From positions 868,001 through 932,000 of the forward strand of contig CAVYZL010000006.1 in the NCBI GenBank assembly GCA_963773055.1: a DNA stretch of 64,000 bases, given 5' to 3'. The position numbers were made by a program, and so were the translations under genes. Shown here piece after piece: positions 1 through 7,151 of this stretch (position 1 is the stretch's first letter; every line of letters starts with the position of its first letter). The notes under the pieces were generated by a model. That model saw nothing but the letters and a program-made list of their open reading frames with translations, was not told the origin of the DNA and ran no database searches. The stretch is from PALSA-612 sp963773055. Lineage in GTDB: Bacteria; Actinomycetota; Thermoleophilia; Gaiellales; Gaiellaceae.

Positions 1-349
1 CATCGGGGCCATACGCGTCGAGCGTCAGCGCCGTGTCCTTCAGCGACTCGCCCTTGTCGACCGACGAGCCCGCCGCCTTGATCGACATCACGTCCGCCGA
101 AAGCCGCTTCGCCGCCAGCTCGAAGCTCGACGACGTCCGCGTCGAGGACTCGTAGAAGAGGTTGACGACCGTGCGACCGCGCAAAGTCGGCAGCTTCTTC
201 ATCTCGCGGTCGAGCGCGTTCTCGAAGCTCTTCGCCGTATTGAGCAGCCGCTCCACGTCATCCCGCTCGAGATCCTCGATCGAGATCAGGTGGCGGCGGT
301 CGGTCGGCGCGGGCGGGAGCTCGTCCCGCACGACGTGGATCTCAGGCAT
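1..349 (-). CDS. pyrB: Aspartate carbamoyltransferase catalytic chain, 3' truncated by window edge
   Basis: Catalyses carbamoyl phosphate + L-aspartate to N-carbamoyl-aspartate, the committed step of pyrimidine synthesis. About 116 N-terminal residues are visible; the rest lies beyond position 1. The carbamoyl-phosphate loop is seen as FYESSTRTSSSFELAAKRLS at about residues 64-83, which is diagnostic for aspartate and ornithine carbamoyltransferases. The pyrR neighbour and the missing ornithine-type features favour PyrB. The ATG at 347-349 overlaps the last codons of pyrR by 8 nt, so the two are translationally coupled and share PyrR control. Identification is firm; only the C-terminal aspartate domain cannot be checked. 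Confidence 0.93.
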   Translation of the reverse strand, partial: MPEIHVVRDELPPAPTDRRHLISIEDLERDDVERLLNTAKSFENALDREMKKLPTLRGRTVVNLFYESSTRTSSSFELAAKRLSADVMSIKAAGSSVDKGESLKDTALTLDAYGPD

Positions 350-935
350 GGGCGGATTCCTCCTCCGGAGCGGGTATCAGCAGTACGGCGTCGACCTCGT
401 CCACCTCGACGAGCTGCACCTGCACGCGCTCGAAGCGCGAGGTCGGAAGGTTCTTGCCGACGTAGTCGGGGCGGATCGGGAGCTCGCGGTGCCCACGGTC
501 GCAGATGACGGCGAGCTGGACGCAGGCAGGCCGGCCGTAGTCGAAGAGCGCGTCGATCGCAGCGCGGATCGTGCGGCCCGTGTAGAGGACGTCGTCGACG
601 AGGATGCACGTCTTACCCTCGAGCGGGAAGTCGAGCTTCGTCGCGCGCACGACCGGCTGTGGATGCAGCGGCGCCTCACGGCCGCGCACCTGGACGTCGT
701 CGCGATAGAACGTGATGTCGAGAACGCCGAGCGCGACCTCGTGCTCGGCGAACTCTGCGATCAGCCGCCGGAGCCGGTGCGCGACGGGCACACCACGCGT
801 GTGAATGCCGACGAGCGCGACCGCGTCGAGGTTCGGGTTCGCCTCGATGATCTCGTGGGCGATGCGATGAAGCGTGCGCCCGAGCGCTTCCGCGTCCAGC
901 AGTACGCGCTCCGACGAGGGCGCTTGTGCTTCCAT
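342..935 (-). CDS. pyrR: Bifunctional pyr operon regulator / uracil phosphoribosyltransferase PyrR
   Basis: A 197-residue PyrR. The protein binds pyr mRNA in a UMP-dependent way to repress the operon and has uracil phosphoribosyltransferase activity. The PRPP-binding motif of type I phosphoribosyltransferases is clear at residues 111-126 (ILVDDVLYTGRTIRAA). The N-terminal stretch ALVGIHTRGVPVAHRL (about 40-55) is also typical of the family. The start is ATG with an AGGAG Shine-Dalgarno at 941-945, five bases upstream. It is the first gene of a pyrR-pyrB operon that continues past the window. A candidate PyrR-binding hairpin lies just before the ribosome binding site, so regulation is probably autogenous and translational. 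Confidence 0.95.
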   Translation of the reverse strand: MEAQAPSSERVLLDAEALGRTLHRIAHEIIEANPNLDAVALVGIHTRGVPVAHRLRRLIAEFAEHEVALGVLDITFYRDDVQVRGREAPLHPQPVVRATKLDFPLEGKTCILVDDVLYTGRTIRAAIDALFDYGRPACVQLAVICDRGHRELPIRPDYVGKNLPTSRFERVQVQLVEVDEVDAVLLIPAPEEESAHA

Positions 936-940
936 CTCGA

Positions 941-966
941 CTCCTTTCCGGCCTCACGGGACCGGG
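941..966 (-). promoter_or_regulatory. Candidate PyrR-binding loop overlapping the pyrR ribosome binding site
   Basis: Read on the minus strand, CCGG-TCCCGTGAGG-CCGG (948-965) forms a short hairpin whose loop fits the known PyrR-binding consensus ARUCCNGNGAGGYU at 12 of 14 positions. It ends only a few bases before the AGGAG ribosome binding site (941-945) of pyrR. PyrR binding would be expected to hide the ribosome site, as proposed for mycobacterial pyr leaders. No separate terminator/antiterminator pair is visible in the 83-nt leader, so translational control is inferred. Confidence 0.7.
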
Positions 967-1018
967 TTAAAGGGGTACTTGCTCGCAGGAGCCTAACGAA
1001 TCCGGTCGGACGAACGCC

Positions 1019-1807
1019 CTAGGTCGTGTAGCCGGTCTTCACGAGGAACGCCCGGAGCGCCTTCACGTACTTCGTCCCCTGCGGCCAGATGTCGATCCCG
1101 GGAAGTGGACCGAGCTCGCCCCGAGCCCTCGCCGCCTGGATCTTCTTCCAGCCCGCGTCCTCGCGTCCCAGCAGGTACTGGTCGGCAAGCCACGCGGCGA
1201 GCACGCCGCGGACGTCCTCGTGCTGCCTCCGGACTTCCCGATACTGGTTCCAGAGCTCGGTCGAGTCGTGGTCGACCTCCCCCGGGAACAGGCGCGTGAC
1301 GTCGATCAGCCGGCCGCGCTCGTAGTGCCAGATCTGGAGCGGGAAGAAGGACGCCGCGAACGACGTGAACTCGTACGCGAACCGGGCGTCGTTCGACATC
1401 AGCTCGACGTCGCCGCGTCCGTCGATGTTGTTCGCCGTGTAGCCCGGGTCGCGCCAGTTGTGGAGCAGACCGGCATACGTCGCTCGCGCTGGCACCCAGC
1501 GGAAGAACCGCGACTCGGCGCAGCAGTGCGCGCCGCCCGTGAATGTGTCGACCCAGACCTCCGGCTCACCGTCCGCGTCGAGGTCGCGGACGTGTACCTC
1601 CGGGCGGGTGAGGTACGAGGCCCCGAGCTTCCGTGTCACGGTTGCGTTGCCGCGCCGGATCGTCAGCACGAGGCTGCTGTAGACGCCTTTCGTCTTCGTG
1701 AACGAGACGGACGCCTGCACCGGCACGGTCGCCGCCGCCGAGCAGGTGACGGCCGCGCCCGCTGCGATGGCGGCGAGGATCAGCGGTAGGCGACGGCGAG
1801 GAGCCAT
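1019..1807 (-). CDS. Secreted protein of unknown function with a VCBS/FG-GAP-like acidic motif
   Basis: A 262-residue protein with a clear signal peptide: an arginine-rich start, a hydrophobic core near residues 8-25 and a small-residue cleavage region. The mature part has an acidic, possibly calcium-binding segment, DLDADGEPEVWVDTFTGG (about residues 75-92), like the FG-GAP/VCBS calcium loops, followed by a CC pair that may form disulfides after export. It contains no catalytic motif I recognise. Its ATG lies inside the end of the preceding methyltransferase gene (28-nt overlap), so it belongs to the same minus-strand transcription unit that starts with rnz. Function unknown. Confidence 0.75.
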   Translation of the reverse strand: MAPRRRLPLILAAIAAGAAVTCSAAATVPVQASVSFTKTKGVYSSLVLTIRRGNATVTRKLGASYLTRPEVHVRDLDADGEPEVWVDTFTGGAHCCAESRFFRWVPARATYAGLLHNWRDPGYTANNIDGRGDVELMSNDARFAYEFTSFAASFFPLQIWHYERGRLIDVTRLFPGEVDHDSTELWNQYREVRRQHEDVRGVLAAWLADQYLLGREDAGWKKIQAARARGELGPLPGIDIWPQGTKYVKALRAFLVKTGYTT

Positions 1808-2520
1808 TCCACCCGGTATTGGAGCACGGGCGGAAGCTCGGCCGCCGCCTTCTCGGTGCCGGCGCGGACTTCCTCGTCGTCGAGCAGGTCGAAGGTCGAG
1901 ATGTGGCGAGCGCGGATCCGCTCGAGCGCGTTCTCGCGGGTGAGCTCCGCGCGTTGCGAGATGTGGTCGAACTCGACGGCGCTGAAACCCGCCGCGGGCA
2001 ACGCCGACGCGAGCTCCTCCCGCGTCGGGAACCGTTCCCGGTCGATGCGCTCGATCGAGGGGAAGTACTCACTGAGCCAGAAGTCGCCGAAGTACGAGGG
2101 GTCGAAGGTCACGATCCCTAGCCGCCCGTCCGGCTCGAGGACACGGTGGAGCTCGGCAAAGGCGGCTGGGCGATCGATGAGATGGCACACGAGCCAGAGC
2201 ACCGCTCGCTCGAACGCTCCGGCGGCGAAGGGCAGGGCCTCGGCCCTCCCTTCGCGAATCTCGACGGTCTCCGGAACGCTCTCGCGCGCAGCGGCGACCA
2301 TCCGCGGCTCCGCGTCGATCCCCACGACCCGCGCGCTGGCGTCGCTCTCGGCGATCGCCCTCGCCAGCCGGCCTGTGCCACAGCCGCAGTCGAGAATGCG
2401 CCGCCCGCGGAGGTCAGCCTCTGCGGCGAGCGCCTCGAAGACCCTGTGCCAGTTGGCGTCCATTGGCCGCACGCGGTCGTAGTCTGCGGCGAGACGACCG
2501 AAGTCCGGCTGCCCACTCAC
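1780..2520 (-). CDS. Class I SAM-dependent methyltransferase
   Basis: A 246-residue methyltransferase of the Methyltransf_11/UbiE-like type. SAM motif I is ILDCGCGTGRLARA (about residues 41-54), followed by the acidic strand-2 end VVGIDAEPRM and the post-motif region LHRVLEPDGRLGIVTF. The substrate cannot be read from the sequence. The chosen start is GTG at 2518-2520, which overlaps the stop of the upstream FkbM-type gene as GTGA. That implies coupled translation, and reading further upstream only gives antisense-like residues. It overlaps the downstream secreted-protein gene by 28 nt. The two neighbouring methyltransferases may act on related small molecules or glycans, but this is a guess. 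Confidence 0.88.
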   Translation of the reverse strand: MSGQPDFGRLAADYDRVRPMDANWHRVFEALAAEADLRGRRILDCGCGTGRLARAIAESDASARVVGIDAEPRMVAAARESVPETVEIREGRAEALPFAAGAFERAVLWLVCHLIDRPAAFAELHRVLEPDGRLGIVTFDPSYFGDFWLSEYFPSIERIDRERFPTREELASALPAAGFSAVEFDHISQRAELTRENALERIRARHISTFDLLDDEEVRAGTEKAAAELPPVLQYRVEWLLAVAYR

Positions 2521-3182
2521 GGCTGCACGGGCAGGCCGCGAGCGACGATCCAGCGGTTGAACCCGAGGGTGCGCACCTCGGGCACCCAGCTGCGCGGTTC
2601 CACCGTCTGCAGCGTGTATCCGTGATCTTCCAGCAGCCACCGGCACCCGGCGTCGAGATCCTCGGAATGCGTCTCGATGATGACGTGGGGCTTCCGTTCG
2701 GCGAGCAGCCGCTGCGCGCCCCGGAGTGCCGCCACCTCGCTCCCCTCCACATCCATCTTCACGAGATCGGGGATGAAGCCGCCTTCCCGATACGCGAGGT
2801 CGTCGATCGAGACTGCGCCGGTTGCCACATCCGTCAGCCGGGCGACCCGTGCCTCCAGGACGTCGATCCTCTGTGACAGCGACGCATTCGCGTCGACGTT
2901 CCGGCGAAGCCGTTCGCACGTCGTCGCGTCCGCCTCGACCGCGAGCGCCCGCCCCCCGCTTCGCCGGGCGAAGACGATCGCGTAGTAGCCCGACTCCGAG
3001 CCGAGGTCGAAGCTAGACGTGTCGGGAACACAGAGATCGCGCACATGCCGCGCGAGCTCGATCTCATAGAGGCCGAGCCAGAATCGTGCGTCCCGGTCGA
3101 AGTCGATCTCCATCACGAGGCCCCGGCCGAGGCCGAGCGGAAGCCGCCGGAAGCGTGCGCCCTGCGGCAGGAGCGGCCGCAC
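2517..3182 (-). CDS. FkbM family methyltransferase
   Basis: About 221 residues. The FkbM family methylates sugars or natural products. Seen here: a SAM-binding segment FDLGSESGYYAIVFARRSGG (about residues 58-77), the acidic AVEADATTCERLRRNV after strand 2, and the family signature LVKMDVEGSEVAALRGA (about 138-154). The GTG at 3180-3182 is the best start by reading frame, because the only in-frame codons further upstream are non-start codons after a stop. The gene lies 32 nt after the end of rnz and is coupled to the next methyltransferase by a GTGA overlap. Substrate unknown. Confidence 0.85.
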   Translation of the reverse strand: MRPLLPQGARFRRLPLGLGRGLVMEIDFDRDARFWLGLYEIELARHVRDLCVPDTSSFDLGSESGYYAIVFARRSGGRALAVEADATTCERLRRNVDANASLSQRIDVLEARVARLTDVATGAVSIDDLAYREGGFIPDLVKMDVEGSEVAALRGAQRLLAERKPHVIIETHSEDLDAGCRWLLEDHGYTLQTVEPRSWVPEVRTLGFNRWIVARGLPVQP

Positions 3183-3214
3183 TGCGACCTTGATGCCGTG
3201 CGCGGCGCGAATTG

Positions 3215-4225
3215 TCAGTCCGTCGCCACGCGCTCGGGCGCCCGCGCCGCCGTGAGCGCTTCGGCGCTCTCTCCGCGGTGGCTTCCGCCGCCCTTGACGA
3301 GTCGCGGCTCTCCTCGCTCGGGGAACGGCAGCTCGATCGTGTCGAAGTCCCTTGGCACGACGGTCTCTGCGAACACCTCACGTGCCTCGCGTGCCGCATC
3401 CCGTCCGGAGTACCGGTTCGAGAGATGTGTGAGGGCGAGCATCGCCACGCCGGCGTCCCTCGCGATCGACGCCGCATCGACAGCCGTCGAGTGCGCAGTG
3501 TCGCGCGCACGCTCGCGCTCGTCCTCGAGGAACGTCGCCTCGTGGACGAGGAGCGTGGCGCCGCCCGCCGCGGCCACGACCGAGTCGGTGGGCGCCGTAT
3601 CGCCGGAGATCACGAGCCTGCGGCCTGTCCGCGGCGGGCCGAGCACGTCGTTCGGGCGGACAACGCGTCCGTCGGCGAGCGTCACCTCCTCCCCGTGCTG
3701 GAGCGCACCGCGCTCAGGGCCGTTCGGAACTCCGAGCGCGTCGGCCGTCTCGACCTGGAACCGGCCGGGACGGTCGGCCTCGACGAGCGCGTAGCCGATG
3801 GCCGAGACGCCGTGGTCGACCGCGAACGTCTCGAGCGCGTAGCCATCCCGCGCGAGCCGGTCGCCAGGGCCGAGCTCCACGAGCTCGTAGGGGTACGTCA
3901 ACCGACCGAAGATCCGCCGCAGCGACCCGAACAGGTCGCGCAGCCCCGCGGGGCCGTAGATCGTGATCGGCGTCTCGCGGCCGCGGAGTGCGAACGTCTT
4001 CAGCATCCCGGGCAGCCCGAGGTAGTGGTCGGCGTGGTAGTGCGTGAGGAAGACCTCGTGGAGCTCGACGAGCCCGACGACGGAGACGAGGAGCTGCCGC
4101 TGGGTGCCCTCGGCGCAGTCGACGAGCAGGCGCTCGCCGCCGCGCCGCACGAGCAGCGCCGAGGGCGCGCGAGACGGGGTCGGCATCGAGCCGGCGGTGC
4201 CGAGAAAAACGACGTCGAGGTCCAC
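3215..4225 (-). CDS. rnz: Ribonuclease Z (tRNA 3' endonuclease), metallo-beta-lactamase fold
   Basis: A 336-residue RNase Z/ElaC-type enzyme, which cuts the 3' trailer of tRNA precursors. Diagnostic features are the N-terminal MDLDVVFLGTAGSMPTPSRA, the zinc motif THYHADHYLG (about residues 61-70, the HxHxDH ligands) and the downstream ligands in VISGDTAPTDSVV and LTHLSNRYSG. Its length fits the short bacterial form. None of the four tRNAs in the window encodes CCA at its 3' end, in line with a need for RNase Z followed by CCA addition. It appears to be the first gene of a unit with the two methyltransferases and the secreted protein. Confidence 0.93.
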   Translation of the reverse strand: MDLDVVFLGTAGSMPTPSRAPSALLVRRGGERLLVDCAEGTQRQLLVSVVGLVELHEVFLTHYHADHYLGLPGMLKTFALRGRETPITIYGPAGLRDLFGSLRRIFGRLTYPYELVELGPGDRLARDGYALETFAVDHGVSAIGYALVEADRPGRFQVETADALGVPNGPERGALQHGEEVTLADGRVVRPNDVLGPPRTGRRLVISGDTAPTDSVVAAAGGATLLVHEATFLEDERERARDTAHSTAVDAASIARDAGVAMLALTHLSNRYSGRDAAREAREVFAETVVPRDFDTIELPFPERGEPRLVKGGGSHRGESAEALTAARAPERVATD

Positions 4226-4285
4226 GCGCCAAGTCTAGTTTCGGCCGCTCCAACCTACGCCTTCGACGACCTGACAGGAGGCTCG

Positions 4286-4525
4286 CTACGGGAGCACGAG
4301 CTGCTGACCGGGCCTGATGAGCGGGGTCGCGAGCCCGTTCGCCCGTTCGATGCGGTCGATCGCCTCTCGCGGATCCCCGGCGTAGTGCGAGGCGGCAATC
4401 GCCCACAGCGTGTCGTACGGCCGCACGACGTAGGCCTGTGCCGGCCCTGCCCCCTGGGAGCGGTTGGCAGCGATCGCAACGACGAGCGTCAGGAGTAGCG
4501 CGGTGATGACTGCCTTGCCGAACAT
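4286..4525 (-). CDS. Small membrane-anchored LysM protein under LexA control, probable SOS cell-division inhibitor (YneA/ChiZ-like)
   Basis: A 79-residue protein with an N-terminal hydrophobic helix (residues 4-20), then one LysM domain (about 32-79; YVVRPYDTLWAIAASHYAGD and ending PGQQLVLP). LysM binds peptidoglycan. Small TM-plus-LysM proteins under LexA control are known SOS division inhibitors: YneA in Bacillus and Rv2719c/ChiZ in mycobacteria. Two perfect LexA boxes (4520-4531, 4545-4556) sit in its promoter, and one covers the start codon. The ATG lies 9 nt after the -10 element, so the mRNA is nearly leaderless. No lexA gene adjoins it, unlike yneA. Function is inferred from architecture plus regulation. 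Confidence 0.85.
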   Translation of the reverse strand: MFGKAVITALLLTLVVAIAANRSQGAGPAQAYVVRPYDTLWAIAASHYAGDPREAIDRIERANGLATPLIRPGQQLVLP

Positions 4526-4531
4526 ATGTTC
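4520..4531. promoter_or_regulatory. LexA (SOS) box 2, covering the start codon
   Basis: GAACATATGTTC is a second perfect GAAC-N4-GTTC palindrome matching the same consensus. The ATG of the LysM gene (4523-4525 on the minus strand) lies inside it. The two box centres are 25 bp apart, so two LexA dimers could bind on similar faces of the helix. Confidence 0.85.
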
Positions 4532-4534
4532 GTA

Positions 4535-4563
4535 ATACTAGAGCGAACACGTGTTCGTGTCAA
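4535..4563 (-). promoter_or_regulatory. Sigma-70-type promoter of the LysM gene
   Basis: On the minus strand, a perfect -35 TTGACA (4558-4563) is followed after exactly 17 bp by -10 TAGTAT (4535-4540, four of six consensus bases). The start codon of the LysM gene begins 9 nt past the -10 element. A LexA box fills most of the spacer, so LexA would block RNA polymerase directly. Confidence 0.85.
4545..4556. promoter_or_regulatory. LexA (SOS) box 1, in the promoter spacer
   Basis: GAACACGTGTTC is a perfect GAAC-N4-GTTC palindrome. With its flanks it matches the Gram-positive LexA consensus CGAACRNRYGTTYG fully. It lies between the -35 and -10 elements of the LysM gene. Confidence 0.88.
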
Positions 4564-4569
4564 GGCGAC

Positions 4570-6072
4570 CTACGAATTCCCGACGCGGAACGCCGGGCTG
4601 ACGAACGTCTGTGAGCGGCTCGGGTTCATGTCGGCCGTCAGGCGGACTGCGAACACGTAGTAGCCAGGCTTGAGCTTGCCGCGGAACTCGAACCGCGGCC
4701 GGTAGCTCGCCTTGACCAGCTTGAACGTCGTTCGGACTGCCGCCGGCCCGCCCGCGCTCGCAAGCGACCGGTCGAGCGCTGCCGCCTTAGGGCGAGCCTC
4801 CGCGCTCGCGATGCGGAAGATCCCGGCCTTGCCGCCGGCGTCCTCGCCCGCCGTGGCGGAGACGCCGAAGATCGCCTGCCGTGCGGGATAGCTCTTACGG
4901 CCGAAGGTCGCCTGCGCGCCGTCGACGAGGGTCGTGTGCGTCCACGACACGGGCGCAGCGCAGCTTCCAGCCGCCGCGATTGCGTTGCGCACGGCGCCGT
5001 ACGACGCCCGTTCGCTGAGGTTCGCGCGCAGGAGCCCGCTCTGGAAACGCGCGAGGTCGCGCTCGTCGACGAGGTGGAAGACGAAGGCGTCCGAGACGGC
5101 CGGGTCGCACGCGAGCATCCCGATCAGGGCGCGGTAGTTGTTTGCCTGCTCCGCCTCCGAGATCGCAGGCACGTTCTCCGCACCCGTGTAGAGGACGGCG
5201 TAGCCGGCGTCGATCGCGGCCTGCCAGCCGAACTCGTCGACGAACAGCTTCAGCCCGCCGCCCGCCGCCGGGCCCTCGGCGAACGTCGGCTGCGCGGTCC
5301 CCTGGAACGCGTCCCAGACCGCCTGCTTGATGCGCGCGAGATCCGCGGCGCCTGCGTTCGGCCAGCCGAACGGCTTCGACGGCGGATCGCTGTTCGAGCG
5401 CGGATAGACGTGGAAACCGAGCGCGTCCATCAGCGGGACCTGGCGGCCGCTCGCCCGGTACGCCTCGCCGAGCGCCTTCAGGAAGCGCACCGGCGAGGTC
5501 GAGGTGCGATCGTTGGCCTCGTTCGAGGGGCCGGCCGCGATCACACGGATCGCCGGATCGACCGCCTTCAGCGCGTCGTACGACGCAGCCATCAGCTTCT
5601 CGAACCTCGCCGCCGAGACCTGCTCACCCGCGGCACCGAACTGCGGCTGCCAGAAGAACGACTCGTTCGGCTCGTTGCCGACGATGAATTCGGTCACCTG
5701 CGGGTAGCGCCGCGCGAGGGTCTGCAGGTAGGCGGCGAACAGCACCGTGCGCGCGTCCCCGTCGAAGGCGAAGGTCGGCGCGTCCGTCGGATAGACGTCG
5801 AAGACGATGCGCATCCCGGCGCGAGCGGCGACGGGGAGCGAGCGGTCGAGGAAAGGCTGCTCGAGGATCGTCGTCGGCGTCGCCGGGCTCCAGCGGACGG
5901 TGAACCGGTCGGCACCCATGCCGAGCGCCTGGATCCGCGGGTAGAGCGAGGCGCCGCCGTCCTCGGCGTACTTCGGCATGTCCTCCGAGACGCCGAACCG
6001 CGGCGCCGCCCACGCGTTCGAGCCCGCGACCAGGCAGGCAACGCAGGCAGCAGCGAGCAGGGCGCGTTTCAT
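4570..6072 (-). CDS. Secreted glycoside hydrolase-like TIM-barrel protein
   Basis: A 500-residue exported protein with a signal peptide ending near AWAAP (residues 20-24). The barrel resembles clan-A glycosidases (GH5/GH39-like). FIVGNEPNESFFWQPQFG (about 128-145) carries the expected NEP acid/base motif, and LFVDEFGWQ (about 276-284) carries the expected catalytic glutamate at a strand end. The last 100 or so residues look like a beta-sandwich domain. A paralogue with the same order of motifs lies at 31713-33155. Substrate unknown. The upstream region shows no Shine-Dalgarno. It transcribes toward the LysM gene promoter, with only 7 bp between its stop and the -35 element. Confidence 0.78.
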   Translation of the reverse strand: MKRALLAAACVACLVAGSNAWAAPRFGVSEDMPKYAEDGGASLYPRIQALGMGADRFTVRWSPATPTTILEQPFLDRSLPVAARAGMRIVFDVYPTDAPTFAFDGDARTVLFAAYLQTLARRYPQVTEFIVGNEPNESFFWQPQFGAAGEQVSAARFEKLMAASYDALKAVDPAIRVIAAGPSNEANDRTSTSPVRFLKALGEAYRASGRQVPLMDALGFHVYPRSNSDPPSKPFGWPNAGAADLARIKQAVWDAFQGTAQPTFAEGPAAGGGLKLFVDEFGWQAAIDAGYAVLYTGAENVPAISEAEQANNYRALIGMLACDPAVSDAFVFHLVDERDLARFQSGLLRANLSERASYGAVRNAIAAAGSCAAPVSWTHTTLVDGAQATFGRKSYPARQAIFGVSATAGEDAGGKAGIFRIASAEARPKAAALDRSLASAGGPAAVRTTFKLVKASYRPRFEFRGKLKPGYYVFAVRLTADMNPSRSQTFVSPAFRVGNS

Positions 6073-6119
6073 AGCGTGATCGTCGGCACGGATTCGAGCG
6101 GTTCTGATCCCCGAAAGGG

Positions 6120-7151
6120 CTACGCGCGCTCGAGTCCGGTGAGCACGACGTCGAGGAGCCTATCGCTCCCGAAGCGAACCGGGTCGTCGGAAGGGAGCCC
6201 CACGAGCTGCTCCGTCTCCGCGATCGCCGTCTTCGCGGCTGCGTCGTCGAGGCCGTCGGTGTTCAGCGCGATCGCCACGACCCGCGCCTTCCGCGCGGGC
6301 AGCGAGATCCGCTCGTGGAGCTCGACGAGCTCCCCGAGCGGCGGAATCGGGTGTCCAGGGCAGCCTTCGATCTCGTGCGTCCCCGCCTTGTGGCAGAGAA
6401 CGAAGGCATGCGGCGCCGCGCCGTGGACGAGCCCGAGCGTGACGCCCGAGTAGAGCGGGTGGCAGAGGGCGCCCTGACCCTCGACGAAGAGGAGGCGTCC
6501 TCCGCGCTTCGCGCCCTCGACGACGAGGCGCTCGGCGGCGCCGGCGAGAAAGTCCGCGACGACGGCGTCGACCGCGATCCCCCAGCCCGCGATCAGGATC
6601 CCCGTCTGCCCCGTCGGACAGAACACCGACTGAAGGCCGCGGCGGCGGGCGGCGAGGTCGAGCTCGAGCGCGACCGTCTTCTTCCCGATCGCGCAGTCCG
6701 AGCCGACGGTGAGGACGACCTGCGCGTCGAGCTCGAGGTTCTCGCCGGTCGGGACGTTGATGCCCTCCGGTGGCCGCCGAAGGTCGATCAGCTCGACGCC
6801 GTGCTTGGCTGCGAGCGCCGACAGCTCCGGGTCGTCTCCCATGAACTCGTGGAGGCCGCTGACGACGTCGAGGCCATGCTCGATGCAGGACCGTAGTAGC
6901 GCGCGCCACGCCGGCGGGAAGCGGCCGCCCTGCGTTGCCACACCGACTACTGCAGTCGTCGGCGAAAGCGGCATCGCCTCCTCGACGGAGCCGACGATCG
7001 GCACTCCTTCCATCTCCTCCCCCACCCGCGTCGTGTCGAGCACCGCGACCGTCGGATCGGGCGCGTAGCGCAGGATCCCCCGCGCGGTCTTCCCGTAGTG
7101 CGCGTCGGCGGAGAAGCCCTCAGCGAGGATCAGATAGCGCGTGCTCGACAC
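6120..7151 (-). CDS. dgcN: DUF1611 family protein, DgcN-like N-acetyltransferase
   Basis: A 343-residue DUF1611 protein. Members called DgcN N-acetylate D-glutamate before epimerisation by DgcA. Seen here: a Rossmann-like N-terminal half (AEGFSADAHYGKTARG; RYAPDPTVAVLDTTRVGEE) and a P-loop-like C-terminal domain with VGSDCAIGKKTVALEL (about residues 171-186) and EGQGALCHPLYSGVTLGL. The start is GTG at 7149-7151, because codons further upstream lie inside the epimerase gene and do not resemble the family. It overlaps that gene by 32 nt, so the pair is coupled. Family firm; exact substrate inferred from the pair. Confidence 0.8.
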   Translation of the reverse strand: MSSTRYLILAEGFSADAHYGKTARGILRYAPDPTVAVLDTTRVGEEMEGVPIVGSVEEAMPLSPTTAVVGVATQGGRFPPAWRALLRSCIEHGLDVVSGLHEFMGDDPELSALAAKHGVELIDLRRPPEGINVPTGENLELDAQVVLTVGSDCAIGKKTVALELDLAARRRGLQSVFCPTGQTGILIAGWGIAVDAVVADFLAGAAERLVVEGAKRGGRLLFVEGQGALCHPLYSGVTLGLVHGAAPHAFVLCHKAGTHEIEGCPGHPIPPLGELVELHERISLPARKARVVAIALNTDGLDDAAAKTAIAETEQLVGLPSDDPVRFGSDRLLDVVLTGLERA

